64,000 bases of DNA from Janthinobacterium sp. 1_2014MBL_MicDiv (GTDB taxonomy: Bacteria > Pseudomonadota > Gammaproteobacteria > Burkholderiales > Burkholderiaceae_D). The notes below the pieces were generated by a model. That model did no database searches and was not told the DNA's origin. It saw nothing but the letters and a program-made list of their open reading frames with translations. Shown here piece by piece: positions 34,336-44,389 of the stretch (positions are counted from its first letter, which is position 1; every line of letters begins with the position of its first letter). Location of the stretch: NCBI RefSeq assembly GCF_001865675.1, contig NZ_CP011319.1:5890001-5954000 (forward strand). The letters run 5' to 3'. A program made the position numbers and the translations under genes.

Positions 34336-35414
34336 ACGGGCGGCAAGTGGGCAGACAGCGTCTGCCAGTGTTCGCCGCCATCGCCCGAATACCAGGCGCC
34401 GCCCGTGGTCGACGCCATCAGCAGGCTGCGCCCATCGTCGGCCAGCGCCAGCCCGTGGCGGTACACCAGGTCGTAGCAATGCTGCTGCGGCAATCCCGCG
34501 CGCAAGACGTCGAAGGTCTTCCCGCCATCGCGCGTGCGCGTGACGGCCAGCGCGCCGTCGAGCGGGATGCGCAGCACGTCCGCCTGCGCCGGCACGAACC
34601 AGGCCGTGTCGCCATCGCGCGGATGCACGGCCACGGCAAAGCCGAAATGCGACAGCGGCGCCGTCGTCACTTCCTGCCAGTGCCAGCCCCCGTCCTGCGA
34701 GCGCCAGATGCCGTTATGGTGCTGGCACCACAGCACCTCCGGCGCGCCGGCGCTGCGCACGATGCGGTGCGGGTCTTGCACGGCCTCGTTTTCATCGAGC
34801 TCGGGCGGCATGTAGTCGGCGCGCATGCCCGTCGCGCTCAAGGCCCAGCTGGCGCCGCCATCGACCGTTTGCCAGACCCCGCCGCAGGACACGCCGACCA
34901 GCACCTTGTTGCTGTCGCGCGGATCGACGCAGATGCTGTGGATGCCGGGCACGTCGTAGCCGCCGCCAAACCATTCGGCCCGCTGCGGCACGTTCCACAG
35001 CGCGTCCACCAGTTGCCAGCTGTCGCCGCGGTCGCCTGAGCGGAACAGGCCGCCCGGCAAGGTGCCCGCCCACAAGACGCCGGGCTGGTCGGCCCCGCCG
35101 GCCGCCAGCGACCAGATCTGCCGCAAGGTCCAGTCCACCGTGTCGCTGCTGTCTGTGGGCTTGGCGGGATAGGCGGGCACGGCGATTTCGCGCCACGCCC
35201 CGCCGCCGGCATCCAGGCGGTGCAGCTTGGCGCCGAAATGGCCGAGGTTCAGGGCCGCATACAGGGTACCGTCGCGGCCATCGTGCAACAGCATGGAGAC
35301 GGGGTCGCCGGCAAACTGCACCAGTGCCAGCTGCCAGGCGCCGGCCGCATCGACATCGAACTGGAACAGGCCCTTGCGGGTGCCGAGATACGCGCGTTGC
35401 GGGACTCCAGTCAT
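34308..35414 (-). CDS. BNR/WD40-type beta-propeller protein (sialidase-like fold, enzyme activity doubtful)
   Basis: A 368-aa protein without a signal peptide. It has repeated Asp-box-like motifs (SGDRGDSWQLV; TVDGGASWAL; SQDGGWHWQEV; TRDGGKTFDV; SGDGGEHWQTL), which mark a BNR beta-propeller. These folds occur in sialidases, but the arginine triad cannot be confirmed here. GGAGG lies before ATG 35414. The MoaD-like gene stops 4 bases upstream, so the two form a tight operon that may work as a unit. Confidence 0.82.
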   Translation of the reverse strand: MTGVPQRAYLGTRKGLFQFDVDAAGAWQLALVQFAGDPVSMLLHDGRDGTLYAALNLGHFGAKLHRLDAGGGAWREIAVPAYPAKPTDSSDTVDWTLRQIWSLAAGGADQPGVLWAGTLPGGLFRSGDRGDSWQLVDALWNVPQRAEWFGGGYDVPGIHSICVDPRDSNKVLVGVSCGGVWQTVDGGASWALSATGMRADYMPPELDENEAVQDPHRIVRSAGAPEVLWCQHHNGIWRSQDGGWHWQEVTTAPLSHFGFAVAVHPRDGDTAWFVPAQADVLRIPLDGALAVTRTRDGGKTFDVLRAGLPQQHCYDLVYRHGLALADDGRSLLMASTTGGAWYSGDGGEHWQTLSAHLPPVYAVCFATP

Positions 35415-35418
35415 GGCG

Positions 35419-35688
35419 TCAACCTCCGGAAAGTGCCTGCAAGATATACACCTGGCTGTCGGGCAGCAAGGCGTCGTCAAGCACGCGCCGCTCGCGGCAG
35501 CGCGCGCCATCGATGAAGATCACCACATTCGGACGCAAGGCCCCCTGCTCGTCGAGCACATAGCCACGCAGGCGCGGCTGCTGCGCAAACGCCGCATCGA
35601 GGGCGGCACGCAGCCGTGGCGCGGCCACCTGCACGGTAGGAACGTCCAGGAAACGTGCCAGTTGCCGGGTGAAATGCAGCTGCGCCAT
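35419..35688 (-). CDS. MoaD/ThiS-type ubiquitin-like protein
   Basis: An 89-aa beta-grasp protein. It starts MAQLHFTRQLARFLDVPT, has the middle segment NVVIFIDGARCRERRVLDD and ends LPDSQVYILQALSGG. The C-terminal Gly-Gly is what E1-like enzymes adenylate in sulfur carriers such as MoaD and ThiS. No E1-like or molybdopterin gene lies nearby, so it is not obviously part of cofactor synthesis. Its partner is the downstream propeller protein. Confidence 0.82.
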   Translation of the reverse strand: MAQLHFTRQLARFLDVPTVQVAAPRLRAALDAAFAQQPRLRGYVLDEQGALRPNVVIFIDGARCRERRVLDDALLPDSQVYILQALSGG

Positions 35689-35790
35689 GCTGTCCTTGAC
35701 GTCGTCGGCCAGCCCTCATTCTAGTCCGCTTTGCCGACGATACAATAGTGCATGGCCTAAAATAGGGCCACGCACACAAGGAGGCCAGGC

Positions 35791-36102
35791 ATGACGATTA
35801 CCCCGGAAGAACTAGCGGTGCTGATGCAGGAAGTGGAAGTGGCCGATCCCATCGATTTTGCCGACCTGCCGTTCGACGAGCAGGAATTGCGCGGGCTGAT
35901 CGCCAACCACCTGTGCGAGATGGCCGACGCCATGGAAAGTTTCAGCCCGGAAGACCGCAACCTGGCCCTGCTGGCCGTGGCGGCCAAGCTGGTGCTGGAA
36001 AACCTGGTCTTGCACGTGCAGCTGCTGCGCCGCCACGGCTTGCCCGTCAGCGACAGCGTGGAAGCGCTGCTGCAACGCCTCAAGGGCGGCAAGCCGTCCT
36101 GA
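35791..36102 (+). CDS. Uncharacterised acidic helical protein
   Basis: A 103-aa protein with a good ribosome-binding site (AAGGAGG). It is acidic in its first half (EELAVLMQEVEVADPIDFAD) and predicted all-helical. The most regular part is LALLAVAAKLVLENLVLHVQ. There is no signal peptide, membrane helix or known motif. A TACAAT box at 35741-35746 may be its -10. It converges on the ferredoxin gene with one base between the stops. Function is unknown. Confidence 0.65.
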   Translation: MTITPEELAVLMQEVEVADPIDFADLPFDEQELRGLIANHLCEMADAMESFSPEDRNLALLAVAAKLVLENLVLHVQLLRRHGLPVSDSVEALLQRLKGGKPS

Positions 36103-36103
36103 G

Positions 36104-36412
36104 TTAATGGCCCGTGCGCACGGCGCGCGCCTGCAGGGTGAGGTCGCTTTCCGCCACGGCCACGCAAGGCAGGATGTAGCCGTCGAGCCGTTCATCGGGG
36201 CTGATGCCGGGCCAGTCCACCGTGTAGCGCACCTGGCCCGCCGGCATATGGCAGAGACAGGTGCGGCAGGTACCGTTGCGGCAGGAACTGAGCAGGCGGA
36301 TGCCGGCCAGCTCGGCGGCGGCCAGCAGAGTCGTTCCCGCCTCGGCCGTGAATTGCCAGCCCTGCGGGACGATGGTGATAGTAAAGGTGGTGACGGTCAA
36401 CGGTGCGCTCAT
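36104..36412 (-). CDS. 2Fe-2S ferredoxin
   Basis: A 102-aa plant-type ferredoxin. The cluster ligands are seen in LLSSCRNGTCRTCLC and, later, DGYILPCVA, which gives the CX4CX2C...C pattern of chloroplast-type ferredoxins. The soluble carrier could serve an oxygenase or a reductase elsewhere. It follows the Gfo/Idh/MocA gene by 16 bases on the same strand but has its own initiation region without a strong ribosome-binding site. No partner oxygenase is in the window. Confidence 0.9.
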   Translation of the reverse strand: MSAPLTVTTFTITIVPQGWQFTAEAGTTLLAAAELAGIRLLSSCRNGTCRTCLCHMPAGQVRYTVDWPGISPDERLDGYILPCVAVAESDLTLQARAVRTGH

Positions 36413-36428
36413 GGCGCCAGTGTAGCAG

Positions 36429-37577
36429 TCAGCTTGCCAGGGTCGTCCAGCGGGCGCCATCCGCATGGCTGCGCAGCACGGCCTCGGCAAAGGCCAGGCC
36501 GGCCACGCCATCGGTCACCGTCGGCAGCCAGCGGGCCGCTTCCGGCACGGGCAAGCCCGCTTGCAGGGCGCGGATGCGCAGGGCCGCATCCAGGTACAGC
36601 TGGGCAAACGCTTCCAGGTAGCCTTCCGGATGGCCGGCCGGCACGCGCGTGGCGTGGCGCGCCGCGGCGCTGTCGACGCGGCCCGGACGCAGCAGCTGGC
36701 GGTTGCCGCCCTGCGGCGTGAACCACAGTGCATTCGGCTGTTCCTGGTCGAAGTCCAGCTGCGCCTTGCTGCCGAACAGGCGCAGTCGCACCGTGTTTTC
36801 GCAGCCGGTCGCCACTTGGCTGGCCCACAGGGTGCCTTTCGCCCCGTTCGCGTAGCGCAGCATCACCTGCACGTGGTCGTCCAAGGTGCGGTGCGGTACA
36901 AAGGTCGACAATTCCGCCAGCACGGCATGCGGCGTCAAGCCGCTGACAAATTGCGCCAGGTGATACGCGTGCAGCCCCACGTCGAGCAGCACACCGCCCG
37001 GCCCCGCCTTCTGCGGGTCGTTATGCCAGTTGCCTTCGTTCATGCCGCCCGCAGCGATGGCATCGGCCAGCCAGTCCTGCGAATATTCCACCTGCACGAG
37101 GCGCAGTTCGCCGATCTCGCCCGCCTCGACCATGGCTTTCGCATGGCGCAGCAGCGGATAGCCGCTGTAGGTATGCGTGAGCGCGAACAGCAGGTTTTTC
37201 TGCTGCGCCAGCGCCGCCAGCGCCTGGCCTTCCGCCAGCGCAATGCCGAGCGGCTTGTCGCAGATCACGTGGATGCCCGCTTCCAGGAAGGCCGTGGCGA
37301 CGGGCGCGTGCAAATGGTTGGGCGTGACGATGGCCACGGCCTCGATGCCGTCCGCGCGCGCGGCCTCCATCTGCGCCATGGCGCGGTAATCGCTGTAGCA
37401 ACGCTCCGGCGCCAGGTGCAGCGCGGCGCCGCTGTCCCGCGCGCGCAGCGGGTCGGACGACAGGGCGCCCGCCACCAGGTCGTACTGGTCGTCGATGCGC
37501 GCCGCGATGCGGTGCACGGCGCCGATGAACGCGCCCTGCCCGCCCCCTACCATGCCCAGCCGTAAGCGTCGCTGCAT
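36429..37577 (-). CDS. Gfo/Idh/MocA-family sugar or polyol dehydrogenase
   Basis: A 382-aa NAD(P)-dependent oxidoreductase. The Rossmann motif LRLGMVGGGQGAFIG and the signature ICDKPLGIALAEGQAL (with the catalytic Lys of the EKP/DKP motif) are clear. The C-terminal alpha/beta domain has GGVLLDVGLHAYHLAQFV with conserved Asp and His. It is the last gene of the operon with the LacI regulator and ABC transporter. Substrates of such operons include inositol, 3-keto sugars and xylose relatives; sequence alone does not decide. Confidence 0.92.
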   Translation of the reverse strand: MQRRLRLGMVGGGQGAFIGAVHRIAARIDDQYDLVAGALSSDPLRARDSGAALHLAPERCYSDYRAMAQMEAARADGIEAVAIVTPNHLHAPVATAFLEAGIHVICDKPLGIALAEGQALAALAQQKNLLFALTHTYSGYPLLRHAKAMVEAGEIGELRLVQVEYSQDWLADAIAAGGMNEGNWHNDPQKAGPGGVLLDVGLHAYHLAQFVSGLTPHAVLAELSTFVPHRTLDDHVQVMLRYANGAKGTLWASQVATGCENTVRLRLFGSKAQLDFDQEQPNALWFTPQGGNRQLLRPGRVDSAAARHATRVPAGHPEGYLEAFAQLYLDAALRIRALQAGLPVPEAARWLPTVTDGVAGLAFAEAVLRSHADGARWTTLAS

Positions 37578-37586
37578 GTCGTCTCC

Positions 37587-38639
37587 TTATTTCAAGCCAA
37601 GCAAGTGATGAATTTGATCCTGGTCAACCGCGCTGCCGGCGAAATCGTCGAACGCGTGCTCAGCCACGTGGATGATGTGTTCGCGGATGAAGCGCGCGCC
37701 CTCGGCCGCGCCATCCTCGGGATGCTTCAGGCAGCATTCCCATTCCAGCACGGCCCAGCCGGGGAAATCGTATTGCGCCATCTTCGAAAAGATCGCCTTG
37801 AAGTCGATCTGCCCGTCGCCCAGCGAGCGGAAGCGCCCGGCCCGGTCCTGCCAGTCACCATAGCCGCCATACACGCCCTGGCGCCCGTTCGGCCGGAATT
37901 CCGCATCCTTGACATGGAACGCCTTGATGCGCGCATGGTAGATGTCGATGAAGGCCAGGTAGTCGAGCTGCTGCAGCACGAAGTGGCTGGGGTCGTACAA
38001 GATGGACGCGCGCGGATGGTCGTTGACGGCGGCCAGGAAACGCTCGAAGGTCACGCCGTCGTGCAAGTCCTCGCCCGGATGCAGTTCATAGCAGAGGTCC
38101 ACGCCGGCCGCGTCGAAGGCGTCGAGGATGGGCAGCCAGCGTTTCGCCAGCTCGGCAAATGCCGTTTCCACCAGGCCGGCCGGGCGCTGCGGCCACGGGT
38201 ACAAGTAGGGCCAGGCCAGGGCGCCGGAAAACGTCACATGCGCCTTGAGCCCCAGGCGCTGCGAGGCGGTGGCCGCCCACAGCAGCTGCTGCGTGGCCCA
38301 GGCCGTGCGGGCCGTGCTGTCGCCGCGCACCTGCTCGGGCGCAAAGCCGTCGAACAGCGCGTCGTAGGCGGGATGCACGGCGATCAGCTGGCCCTGCAAG
38401 TGCGTCGACAATTCCGTCACCTGCAAGCCGTGGCGCGCCAGCAGGGCCACCACGTCGTCGCAATACTGCTGGCTGGCGGCCGCTTGTTGCAGATCAAACA
38501 GGCGCGGCGCCGTCGGCAGCTGCAAGCCCTTGTAGCCCAGGCCGGCCGCCCATTGCGCCAGGTGCTCGAGCGAGTCGAACGGCGGCTCGTCGCCGAGAAA
38601 CTGGGCCAGGAAGATGGCCGGGCCCTGGATGGTTTTCAT
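37587..38639 (-). CDS. Sugar-phosphate isomerase/epimerase family TIM-barrel protein
   Basis: A 350-aa AP-endonuclease-2-like TIM barrel. Metal-ligand segments are visible: CYELHPGEDLHDG (Glu), ILYDPSHFVLQQLD (Asp and His), IKAFHVKDAEF (His) and the terminal AVLEWECCLKHPEDG (Glu). IolE/IolI and related epimerases or dehydratases belong here. It is paired with the dehydrogenase downstream (9 bases apart). The pair plus a ribose-type transporter suggests oxidation followed by isomerisation of an imported sugar or polyol. Confidence 0.9.
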   Translation of the reverse strand: MKTIQGPAIFLAQFLGDEPPFDSLEHLAQWAAGLGYKGLQLPTAPRLFDLQQAAASQQYCDDVVALLARHGLQVTELSTHLQGQLIAVHPAYDALFDGFAPEQVRGDSTARTAWATQQLLWAATASQRLGLKAHVTFSGALAWPYLYPWPQRPAGLVETAFAELAKRWLPILDAFDAAGVDLCYELHPGEDLHDGVTFERFLAAVNDHPRASILYDPSHFVLQQLDYLAFIDIYHARIKAFHVKDAEFRPNGRQGVYGGYGDWQDRAGRFRSLGDGQIDFKAIFSKMAQYDFPGWAVLEWECCLKHPEDGAAEGARFIREHIIHVAEHAFDDFAGSAVDQDQIHHLLGLK

Positions 38640-38668
38640 GTCAATGTCCTGTTAACCCAAACCGAAAC

Positions 38669-38699
38669 CCGGGATCGTACCCTGAGGATACGACCCCGG
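38669..38699 (-). other. Intercistronic hairpin after the binding-protein gene
   Basis: CCGGGATCGTA pairs with TACGACCCCGG except at one A-C position, with a 9-base loop. It lies 20 bases beyond the stop codon of the binding-protein gene on that strand. Such structures often stabilise the upstream mRNA or attenuate the downstream enzymes. Confidence 0.6.
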
Positions 38700-38718
38700 C
38701 CCTTGTTGTGGGGTGTCG

Positions 38719-39690
38719 TTAAAAAGGCGAGTTCGGAAAGTAAAACTGCTTGGCGTTCTCGCGCGTGATCAGCACCGACGGGATGATGGTGTTGGCCGGC
38801 AATTTTTCACCTTTCAGCCGTGCTTCCGTCGTCAGCTTGATGGCGTCGTACATGAACTTCGGCGAATAGGATACATCGGCCACGATCTGCGGGTCGGAAC
38901 CATCCATGATCTTCTTCACGGCGCCTTTCGCGCCCGCGCCGCCGAACACTTGCTTGATGTCCGTGCGCTTGGCCTGCGCGATGGCTTTCTGCACGCCGAT
39001 GGCCATGTCGTCATCGGCGGCCCAGACGGCGTCGATGTGCTTGAAGCGGGTCAGGTAATCCTGCATGACCTTGAAGGCATCGTCGCGGTTCCAGTTGCCG
39101 TACTTGGCATCGAGCACCTTGATCTCGGGATGGCCCTTCATCACGCCGGAAAATGCGTCGAAGCGCTCGTTGTCGAGCGTGGTCGGCATGCCGCGCAGCA
39201 CGACGATATTGCCCTTGCCGTTCAGGCTTTTCGCCAGGTATTCGGCCGGCAGCTTGCCGAAGGCCGTGTTGTCGCCCGCGATATAGGCATCCTGCGACTG
39301 CGTGTTCGTCAAGCCACGGTCCACCACGGTCACATACACGCCCTTGTTCTTCACTTGCGCGACGGGCTGCGTCAGCGAGGCCGACTCGATGGGAAAGATG
39401 ACCAGGGTGTTGATCTTGTTCACCGTCAACATATCCTGCAACTGGTTCGCCTGCTCGGGCGCGGTGGCGGCCGTCTTGACGATGATCTTTACGCCGGGAT
39501 GGGCTTTTTCCAGCTCCGCCTTGGCCTGGTTCGCCCACCACACGATGCCCGAGGTAAAACTGTGCGTGGCCGTGGGAATGGCCACGCCGACGACCAGCTT
39601 GTCCGCAGGCGCCGCCGCCTGCGCACTCGGCAGCGCCCACGCCTGCATCACCAGCACTGCCATCCCTGCTACCCGTATAAAGCTCTTCAT
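38719..39690 (-). CDS. Ribose-type sugar ABC transporter, periplasmic binding protein
   Basis: A 323-aa binding protein of the RbsB class. A signal peptide ends AQA (about residue 25). The mature part starts with the sugar-binding strand LVVGVAIPTATHSFTSGI and shows family segments NTLVIFPIESASLTQPVAQV and HIDAVWAADDDMAIGV. GGAGGA precedes ATG 39690. It is encoded after the ATPase and permease genes and is separated from the catabolic genes by a hairpin. Confidence 0.93.
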   Translation of the reverse strand: MKSFIRVAGMAVLVMQAWALPSAQAAAPADKLVVGVAIPTATHSFTSGIVWWANQAKAELEKAHPGVKIIVKTAATAPEQANQLQDMLTVNKINTLVIFPIESASLTQPVAQVKNKGVYVTVVDRGLTNTQSQDAYIAGDNTAFGKLPAEYLAKSLNGKGNIVVLRGMPTTLDNERFDAFSGVMKGHPEIKVLDAKYGNWNRDDAFKVMQDYLTRFKHIDAVWAADDDMAIGVQKAIAQAKRTDIKQVFGGAGAKGAVKKIMDGSDPQIVADVSYSPKFMYDAIKLTTEARLKGEKLPANTIIPSVLITRENAKQFYFPNSPF

Positions 39691-39751
39691 GCTGCTCTCC
39701 TCCAAGGTTGTGGGCGCCCATTGGCTGCCCTTTCAGAACGCCGCCGTATTT

Positions 39752-40757
<1,006 letters not shown>

Positions 40758-40777
<20 letters not shown>

Positions 40778-42245
40778 GGGCAATCAACTCCTCTTCAGTC
40801 AGGTGGTCAGCGGCCAGGGTGGCCTGCAAGGTGCCGGCACGCATCACCGCCACGCGGTGGCACAGGCCGATCAATTCGATCAATTCCGAGGAAATCACGA
40901 TCACGGCGCGCCCTTCGGCGGCCAGGCGGTGGATCAGAAAGTAAATGTCGCGCTTGGCGCCCACGTCCACGCCGCGGCTCGGTTCATCGAGCACGACGAC
41001 GCGCGGGTCCGAATGCAGGTATTTCGCCAGCGCCAGCTTTTGCTGGTTGCCGCCGGACAGCATGCGCGCGCGGCTGTCGAGGTCGCCCGTGCGGATATTG
41101 AAATCCAGCACCGCCCTGGCCAGCGCCGCCTTTTCCCCTGCCACATCGAGCCACGGCCGCGCATAGCGCTCCATCGTCATCATGGTGAGGTTTTCGCGCA
41201 AGCCCAGGTGCACGTGCAAGCCTTTTCCCTTGCGGTCTTCGCTCAGGTAGGTCATGCCGTGCTGCATCGCTTGCCTGGGGCTGCGGATATCCACGGGCCG
41301 GCCATTGAGATGGATCATGCCCGCGCTGCGCGCACGCAAGCCCAGCAAGGCTTCGAACGATTCCGTGCGCCCCGCGCCCACCAGGCCCGCAAAGCCCAGC
41401 ACTTCACCCGCGCGCACCTCGAACGACAGGTTTTTGGACCAGCCCGGCACGCTGAGCCCATCGACTTTCAGGAGCACGGGCGCGTCGGGTGCCAGCGCCA
41501 CTTTGGCCGGGAACATGTCGGACAATTCGCGCCCCACCATCAGGTTCGCCATCTGCTGGCGCGTGAGGCTGGCCGTCGGCTCGCGCGTGACGAAACGCCC
41601 GTCGCGCATGACGATAACCTCGTCCGTATTGCGCTCCACTTCATCGAGCTTGTGGGAAATATAGAGGATGGTCACGCCGTCGCTTTTGAGCTGCGCCATC
41701 ACGGCGAACAGGCGCTGGGTTTCCGACGACGTCAGCGTGGCCGTCGGCTCGTCCATGATCAGGAAGCGGGCGCGGCGCGACAGGGCCTTGGCGATTTCCA
41801 CCAGTTGCTTCTCGGCCACGATGAGGTCGCGGATCTTCGTATCGGGCGACACGGCCAGGCCCACCTGTTTCAGGTAGCGCGCTGCCTGCTCGCGCATGGA
41901 CGCCTCGTCGAGCAGCCAGCCCTTCGTTTTCTCGTGGCCGAGGAACATGTTCTGCGCCACCGTCAGGTGTTCGGCCAGGTTGAATTCCTGGTGGATCAGC
42001 ACGATGCCGGCCGCTTCGGCGGCGCGCGAGCTGGCAAAGCGCTGGGGCTGGCCATCGATCAGCAGCTGGCCTTCGCTCACGGCTTCATAGCCGGCAAGGA
42101 TTTTCATCAGGGTCGACTTGCCGGCGCCGTTTTCGCCCAGCAAGCCATACACGCGCCCTGGCGCCAGGCGGAAACTGACGCCATGCAGCACGCGCACGGG
42201 GCCGAAATCCTTGCAGACCCCCTCGAAACCGACGGCAACGCTCAC
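40758..42245 (-). CDS. Ribose-type sugar ABC transporter, duplicated ATPase subunit
   Basis: A 495-aa double ATPase of the RbsA/AraG type. The first half has Walker A LLGENGAGKSTL and Walker B FLIMDEPTATL. The second half has a degenerate P-loop (GLVGAGRTES), the signature LSGGNQQKLALA and VVVLDEPSRGVDVGAK. Translation starts at GTG 42245 with GGGAG 6 bases upstream, and the LacI stop codon shares a base with it (TAGTG). The regulator is therefore the first gene of the operon. Confidence 0.94.
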
Positions 42246-43270
42246 TATGCACTCCCTCGCAGAATTAATCGATGTTGCAGCAGCACGCCCGGCACATTGG
42301 CCGCCGGGTCCGCCAAGCGTTGCAGCAGCAGGCGCGCCGCCGTCTCGCCCAGCTCGCGCATCGGCTGCGCGATGGTGGTCAGGCCCGGCGCCATCTGCGC
42401 GGCGATGGCGATATCGTCGAAGCCGATGACGGCCACGTCTTCCGGCACGCGCTTGTGCAACTGGCGCAGCGCGCTGAGCACGCCGATGGCCAGGGTGTCG
42501 GAGACGGCAAAGATGGCCGTCGGCGCATCGGGCCCGGCCATCATTTCCAGCGTCGCCTGCGTGCCCGCTGCGTAATCGAGGCTTTGCACCGTGTGCACCC
42601 ACTGCGGCTGCACGGGCAGGCCGGCGGCGGCCAGGGTGTCGAAGTAGCCTTGCTGGCGTTGCCGCGCATACAGGTAGCGCTCGTCCGAATTGATCAGGCC
42701 GATGCGCGTGTGGCCGCGCGACAGCAAATGCGCGACGGCGTCCGAGGCGGCGCGGTGGTTGTCGATGCCCACATACGGCACGGCCACGCCGGGATCGAAT
42801 TCGCAGCACGCCACCCATGGCAGGCTCACCGACTCATGCGACAAGGCATGCTGCACCGTGTCCGGATCGAGGCAGATGGCGCCATCGGCGCGGTGCATGC
42901 GCAGCAAGTCGAAATACGAGCGCTCGCGGCCCGCGTCGGCGCCCGTGTCGCACAGCAGCACGAAATAGCCGTGCTCGCGCGCCACCGTGTCGATGCCGCG
43001 CACGATCTGCGCATAAAACGGGTTGCCCACGTCGGGCACCATGGTCAGCAGCATGCGGCTCTCGGCCGTGCGCAGGCTGCGCGCCAGGTGGTTCATGCGG
43101 TAGCCGAGGGCCGCCACGGACGCCAGCACCTTCGCGCGCGTGGGTGCCCGCACCCCGCTCTGCTCGTTCATGACGCGCGAGACGGTGGCCACCGACACGC
43201 CCGCATGCGCGGCAACGGCGCTGATGGAGACGGTTTCTGTGGGCAAAGATGATGGAACGGCTGCTGACAT
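42245..43270 (-). CDS. LacI-family repressor of the sugar operon
   Basis: A 341-aa regulator. The helix-turn-helix reads VSISAVAAHAGVSVATVSRV and the hinge GYRMNHLARSLRTAESRM. The effector domain is of the periplasmic-binding type (GIDNHRAASDAVAHLLSRGH; AIFAVSDTLAIGVLSALRQL). ATG 43270 is preferred because the longer frame to 43330 would run through the 20-bp palindrome. That palindrome lies 15 bases upstream, so autoregulation together with the transporter and enzymes is very likely. Confidence 0.93.
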   Translation of the reverse strand: MSAAVPSSLPTETVSISAVAAHAGVSVATVSRVMNEQSGVRAPTRAKVLASVAALGYRMNHLARSLRTAESRMLLTMVPDVGNPFYAQIVRGIDTVAREHGYFVLLCDTGADAGRERSYFDLLRMHRADGAICLDPDTVQHALSHESVSLPWVACCEFDPGVAVPYVGIDNHRAASDAVAHLLSRGHTRIGLINSDERYLYARQRQQGYFDTLAAAGLPVQPQWVHTVQSLDYAAGTQATLEMMAGPDAPTAIFAVSDTLAIGVLSALRQLHKRVPEDVAVIGFDDIAIAAQMAPGLTTIAQPMRELGETAARLLLQRLADPAANVPGVLLQHRLILRGSA

Positions 43271-43284
43271 GACGGTTTTGAATA

Positions 43285-43304
43285 AAATGTAATCGATTAC
43301 ATTT
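43285..43304. promoter_or_regulatory. Perfect 20-bp palindrome, probable LacI operator
   Basis: AAATGTAATC is followed directly by its reverse complement GATTACATTT. The central CG and the length fit LacI/GalR-family operators. It lies just upstream of the LacI gene that heads the operon. Confidence 0.85.
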
Positions 43305-43376
43305 ATATGCCAGACCACTAGCCGATGCAAACATTATCGATGCTGCGCTGCGCAAAAAATGGGCAGGAACAGGAAC

Positions 43377-43399
43377 AAAAAACGGCCTGCGCGGGCCGT
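43377..43399 (-). terminator. Terminator of the sigma-like / anti-sigma-like / GDPD operon
   Basis: On the minus strand ACGGCC pairs with GGCCGT around a 6-base loop and is followed by TTTTTT. It lies about 75 bases after the glycerophosphodiesterase stop codon. Nothing else is seen in 43305-43474. Confidence 0.7.
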
Positions 43400-43474
43400 C
43401 GATGCAGGTGCCGCATGGGGAAGCACAGGCATCTGCTGCACGGCAAAATGGCCGCGCAACAGATCAGGGACAAT

Positions 43475-44389
43475 TTACTGCATCATCGCGCAAAACGTTT
43501 CGGGGTTGCCGTCAAGAATGACGCCGCTGGGCCAGCGGTGATTGCGCTGTTGCGCGCGCAGCAGGGAGGCGGCCAGGGCCGAGTCGCCATCGACGGCGTA
43601 GACGAAGACGGGCATGTCCAGGCTGGCCGCGTCGCCGAGCAGGGTCGGGTTGGCGTCCAGGCTGCGCGCATCCACGTGCACGCCGACGGGCATGCCGATC
43701 TGCTGGCGCACGCGCTGCAGCCACGGCTTGTCGAGCTTGGGCGCGCGGGCATTCTTGGCGATAAAGCGGCTGACCTTGTTCGTGCCGGCCGCCGCCTGCG
43801 CGTTGCGCGGGTCGAACACGAGCAGCCCCAGGTAACCGTCCGGGTCGGCGCGGCGCGCGCACGCCAGGTTGTTCGGCACGCCCGACGTCAAGAACCAGTT
43901 GCCATGCTTGATGTTGCCGCGCAACTGCGCCACCAGCGCGCCGATCGGCGCGCACGAGGGCACGACATCCTTGATTTCCGCATTCAGGGTCTTGCCGGGA
44001 AAGGCCGTGGCCAGGTCGGCGATATCGCTGACGAAGGGCGGCGTCTCGGCCGTCAGCACGCCGCGATTCTTCATGCTGGCGGCGCGCCAGTCGTCGGCGT
44101 TCAGTTTTTTCACCGTGCGGGGCGAGCCTGTATCGACCACCCGGCCCGTCAACAAGTCGTGGTGCACGACCCAGTTTCCGTCGCCCAACAGCTGCAAATC
44201 CGTCTCGACGCCATCCCAGGTGCCGAAATACGTGTTGCGCAGGGCGCTCAGCGAGTTTTCCGGCGCATTGCCGGCGCCACGGTGGGCATGCACCTTCATG
44301 CCCAGGCAATCGGCCTGGACGGCCGTGCTGAACATGCAAAGTAGCAAGGCCAGTGCGGCCGCCTTATTTTTGGTGTGCGTGATAGCCAT
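43475..44389 (-). CDS. Exported glycerophosphodiester phosphodiesterase-family protein
   Basis: A 304-aa periplasmic protein with a signal peptide (ending STAVQA). The GDPD fold is indicated by VHAHRGAGNAPENSLSAL (catalytic His-Arg and the ENS motif), the second His in WVVHHDLL and ETDLQLLGDG (Glu-x-Asp metal ligands). It would hydrolyse glycerophosphodiesters from phospholipid turnover. It overlaps the preceding membrane-protein gene by 26 bases and is the last gene of the operon headed by the sigma-like gene. Confidence 0.88.
   Translation of the reverse strand: MAITHTKNKAAALALLLCMFSTAVQADCLGMKVHAHRGAGNAPENSLSALRNTYFGTWDGVETDLQLLGDGNWVVHHDLLTGRVVDTGSPRTVKKLNADDWRAASMKNRGVLTAETPPFVSDIADLATAFPGKTLNAEIKDVVPSCAPIGALVAQLRGNIKHGNWFLTSGVPNNLACARRADPDGYLGLLVFDPRNAQAAAGTNKVSRFIAKNARAPKLDKPWLQRVRQQIGMPVGVHVDARSLDANPTLLGDAASLDMPVFVYAVDGDSALAASLLRAQQRNHRWPSGVILDGNPETFCAMMQ

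Noticed and set aside
35419..35688. MoaD-like gene considered as part of molybdopterin or thiamine synthesis
   Set aside because: No moa, moe or thi gene is adjacent. The partner is a beta-propeller protein.
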